From NCBI RefSeq assembly GCF_026420845.1, contig NZ_JAOWCB010000020.1, forward strand, positions 1 through 64,000: a stretch of 64,000 nt of DNA. Reading direction: 5' to 3'. Each line of letters starts with the position of its first letter. Position 1 is the first letter of the stretch. Source of the stretch: Streptomyces sp. PR69 (GTDB lineage: Bacteria; Actinomycetota; Actinomycetes; Streptomycetales; Streptomycetaceae). Both the position numbers and the translations under genes were made by a program. Shown in pieces: positions 63,702-64,000 of this stretch. The notes beneath the pieces were generated by a model that saw only the letters and a list, made by a program, of their open reading frames with translations, did not search any database and was not told the DNA's origin.

Positions 63702-64000
63702 TTACTGTCTCCTCCTGCGCAGCAGCGTTTCCGCCGCGCGGTCGTGATCCGCGATCTGCCGGGTGTGCCGGTGAACATGGCGCTGCAGATAGGAGCCGAT
63801 CAGTTCGGCCTCCCGCTCGTCCCGGTAGGCGTATTCACTGCGGCCCAGCATCATCTTCACCACCTCCGGGTCGATATGAGTGAACAGCCGCTCCGGAACC
63901 GGACTGACCGTTGAAAATCCCGGACTTTCATGATGGTTGCGCAGGATATGTGCAATTTCATGCGCGAGAATATGATCCTGGTGCGCGCGGCTCGTATTCT
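63702..64000 (-). CDS. ImmA/IrrE-type metallopeptidase, C-terminal part (partial)
   Basis: The frame is open from the window edge to TAA at 63702 (99 codons). It contains the zinc-binding HEIAH in DHILAHEIAHILRNH and, 50 residues later, EREAELIGSYLQ, which supplies the third ligand. ImmA/IrrE peptidases cleave XRE-type repressors to switch on neighbouring genes. The N-terminus and any XRE partner are outside the window. Confidence 0.8.
   Translation of the reverse strand, partial: NTSRAHQDHILAHEIAHILRNHHESPGFSTVSPVPERLFTHIDPEVVKMMLGRSEYAYRDEREAELIGSYLQRHVHRHTRQIADHDRAAETLLRRRRQ

Overview
The window is about 64 kb of very GC-rich actinomycete chromosome, almost certainly Streptomyces. Reasons: strong third-position GC, GTG/TTG starts, rare TTA leucine codons, a four-gene conservon, a HspR-type (HAIR) operator in front of lon, and a Ku/LigD-type end-joining locus. 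From memory, the order kgd, two-component pair, lon, conservon, ftsW/pbp, Ku resembles the core S. coelicolor stretch around SCO5281-SCO5309. I could not check this.

Region 1 (1-14.3 kb, core): start of the 2-oxoglutarate dehydrogenase gene, an OmpR-type regulator/kinase pair, a SAM-type methyltransferase, a GNAT protein, a decayed nucleotidyltransferase gene, lon, a TrmB/LuxR-type regulator, a large secreted M4 metallopeptidase, a pentapeptide-repeat protein, a MarR regulator and a PP2C-like protein. Region 2 (14.7-20.3 kb): a conservon (nitrate-sensing kinase, roadblock protein, DUF742 protein, small GTPase), followed by an FAD monooxygenase of the styrene/indole type. Region 3 (20.3-32.2 kb): a repeat-rich spacer, an NlpC/P60 hydrolase, TetR, two divergent ferritin-fold diiron proteins sharing a palindrome-bearing promoter, a Uma2 nuclease-like protein, a FtsW/RodA plus penicillin-binding protein pair, and a lipoprotein plus histidine kinase pair whose kinase ends in a long Gly-Thr repeat. 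Region 4 (32.3-40.3 kb): a HEAT-repeat protein, a NERD protein, a truncated NTF2-like gene, separate ligase and polymerase proteins of non-homologous end joining divergent from Ku, an FMN oxidase and a small membrane protein.

Region 5 (about 40.3-60.9 kb) looks like an accessory biosynthetic island, and I do not recognise it as a described pathway. A minus-strand operon encodes, in order of transcription: an M29-aminopeptidase-like protein; an 18-residue peptide with a very strong ribosome binding site; a paralogue of the first protein that has lost most of the putative metal ligands; a heme-oxygenase-fold protein; an unknown protein; and an M14-like (DUF2817) carboxypeptidase. A perfect 13-bp hairpin follows the peptide gene. 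Divergent plus-strand genes encode an MFS exporter, an ATP-grasp ligase, a hydroxyacid-oxoacid transhydrogenase-type dehydrogenase, an aldehyde dehydrogenase, LuxR and GATase1-AraC regulators, a dedicated aspartate-semialdehyde dehydrogenase and aspartate kinase, a large AAA/TPR regulator-like protein, two cupins and an SDR. Two promoter regions of the island share a CATAGGAC-N4-GTCC element, and at least five plus-strand genes carry TTA (bldA-dependent) codons.

Working model (inference): the peptide is a substrate or carrier, an aspartate-derived building block is made by the Ask/Asd pair, the ATP-grasp enzyme joins parts, the heme-oxygenase-fold protein and dehydrogenases modify them, and the peptidases release the product for MFS export.

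Region 6 (61-64 kb): an amidase, then a MAB_1171c-type membrane protein and the end of an ImmA/IrrE-type metallopeptidase that runs off the window.
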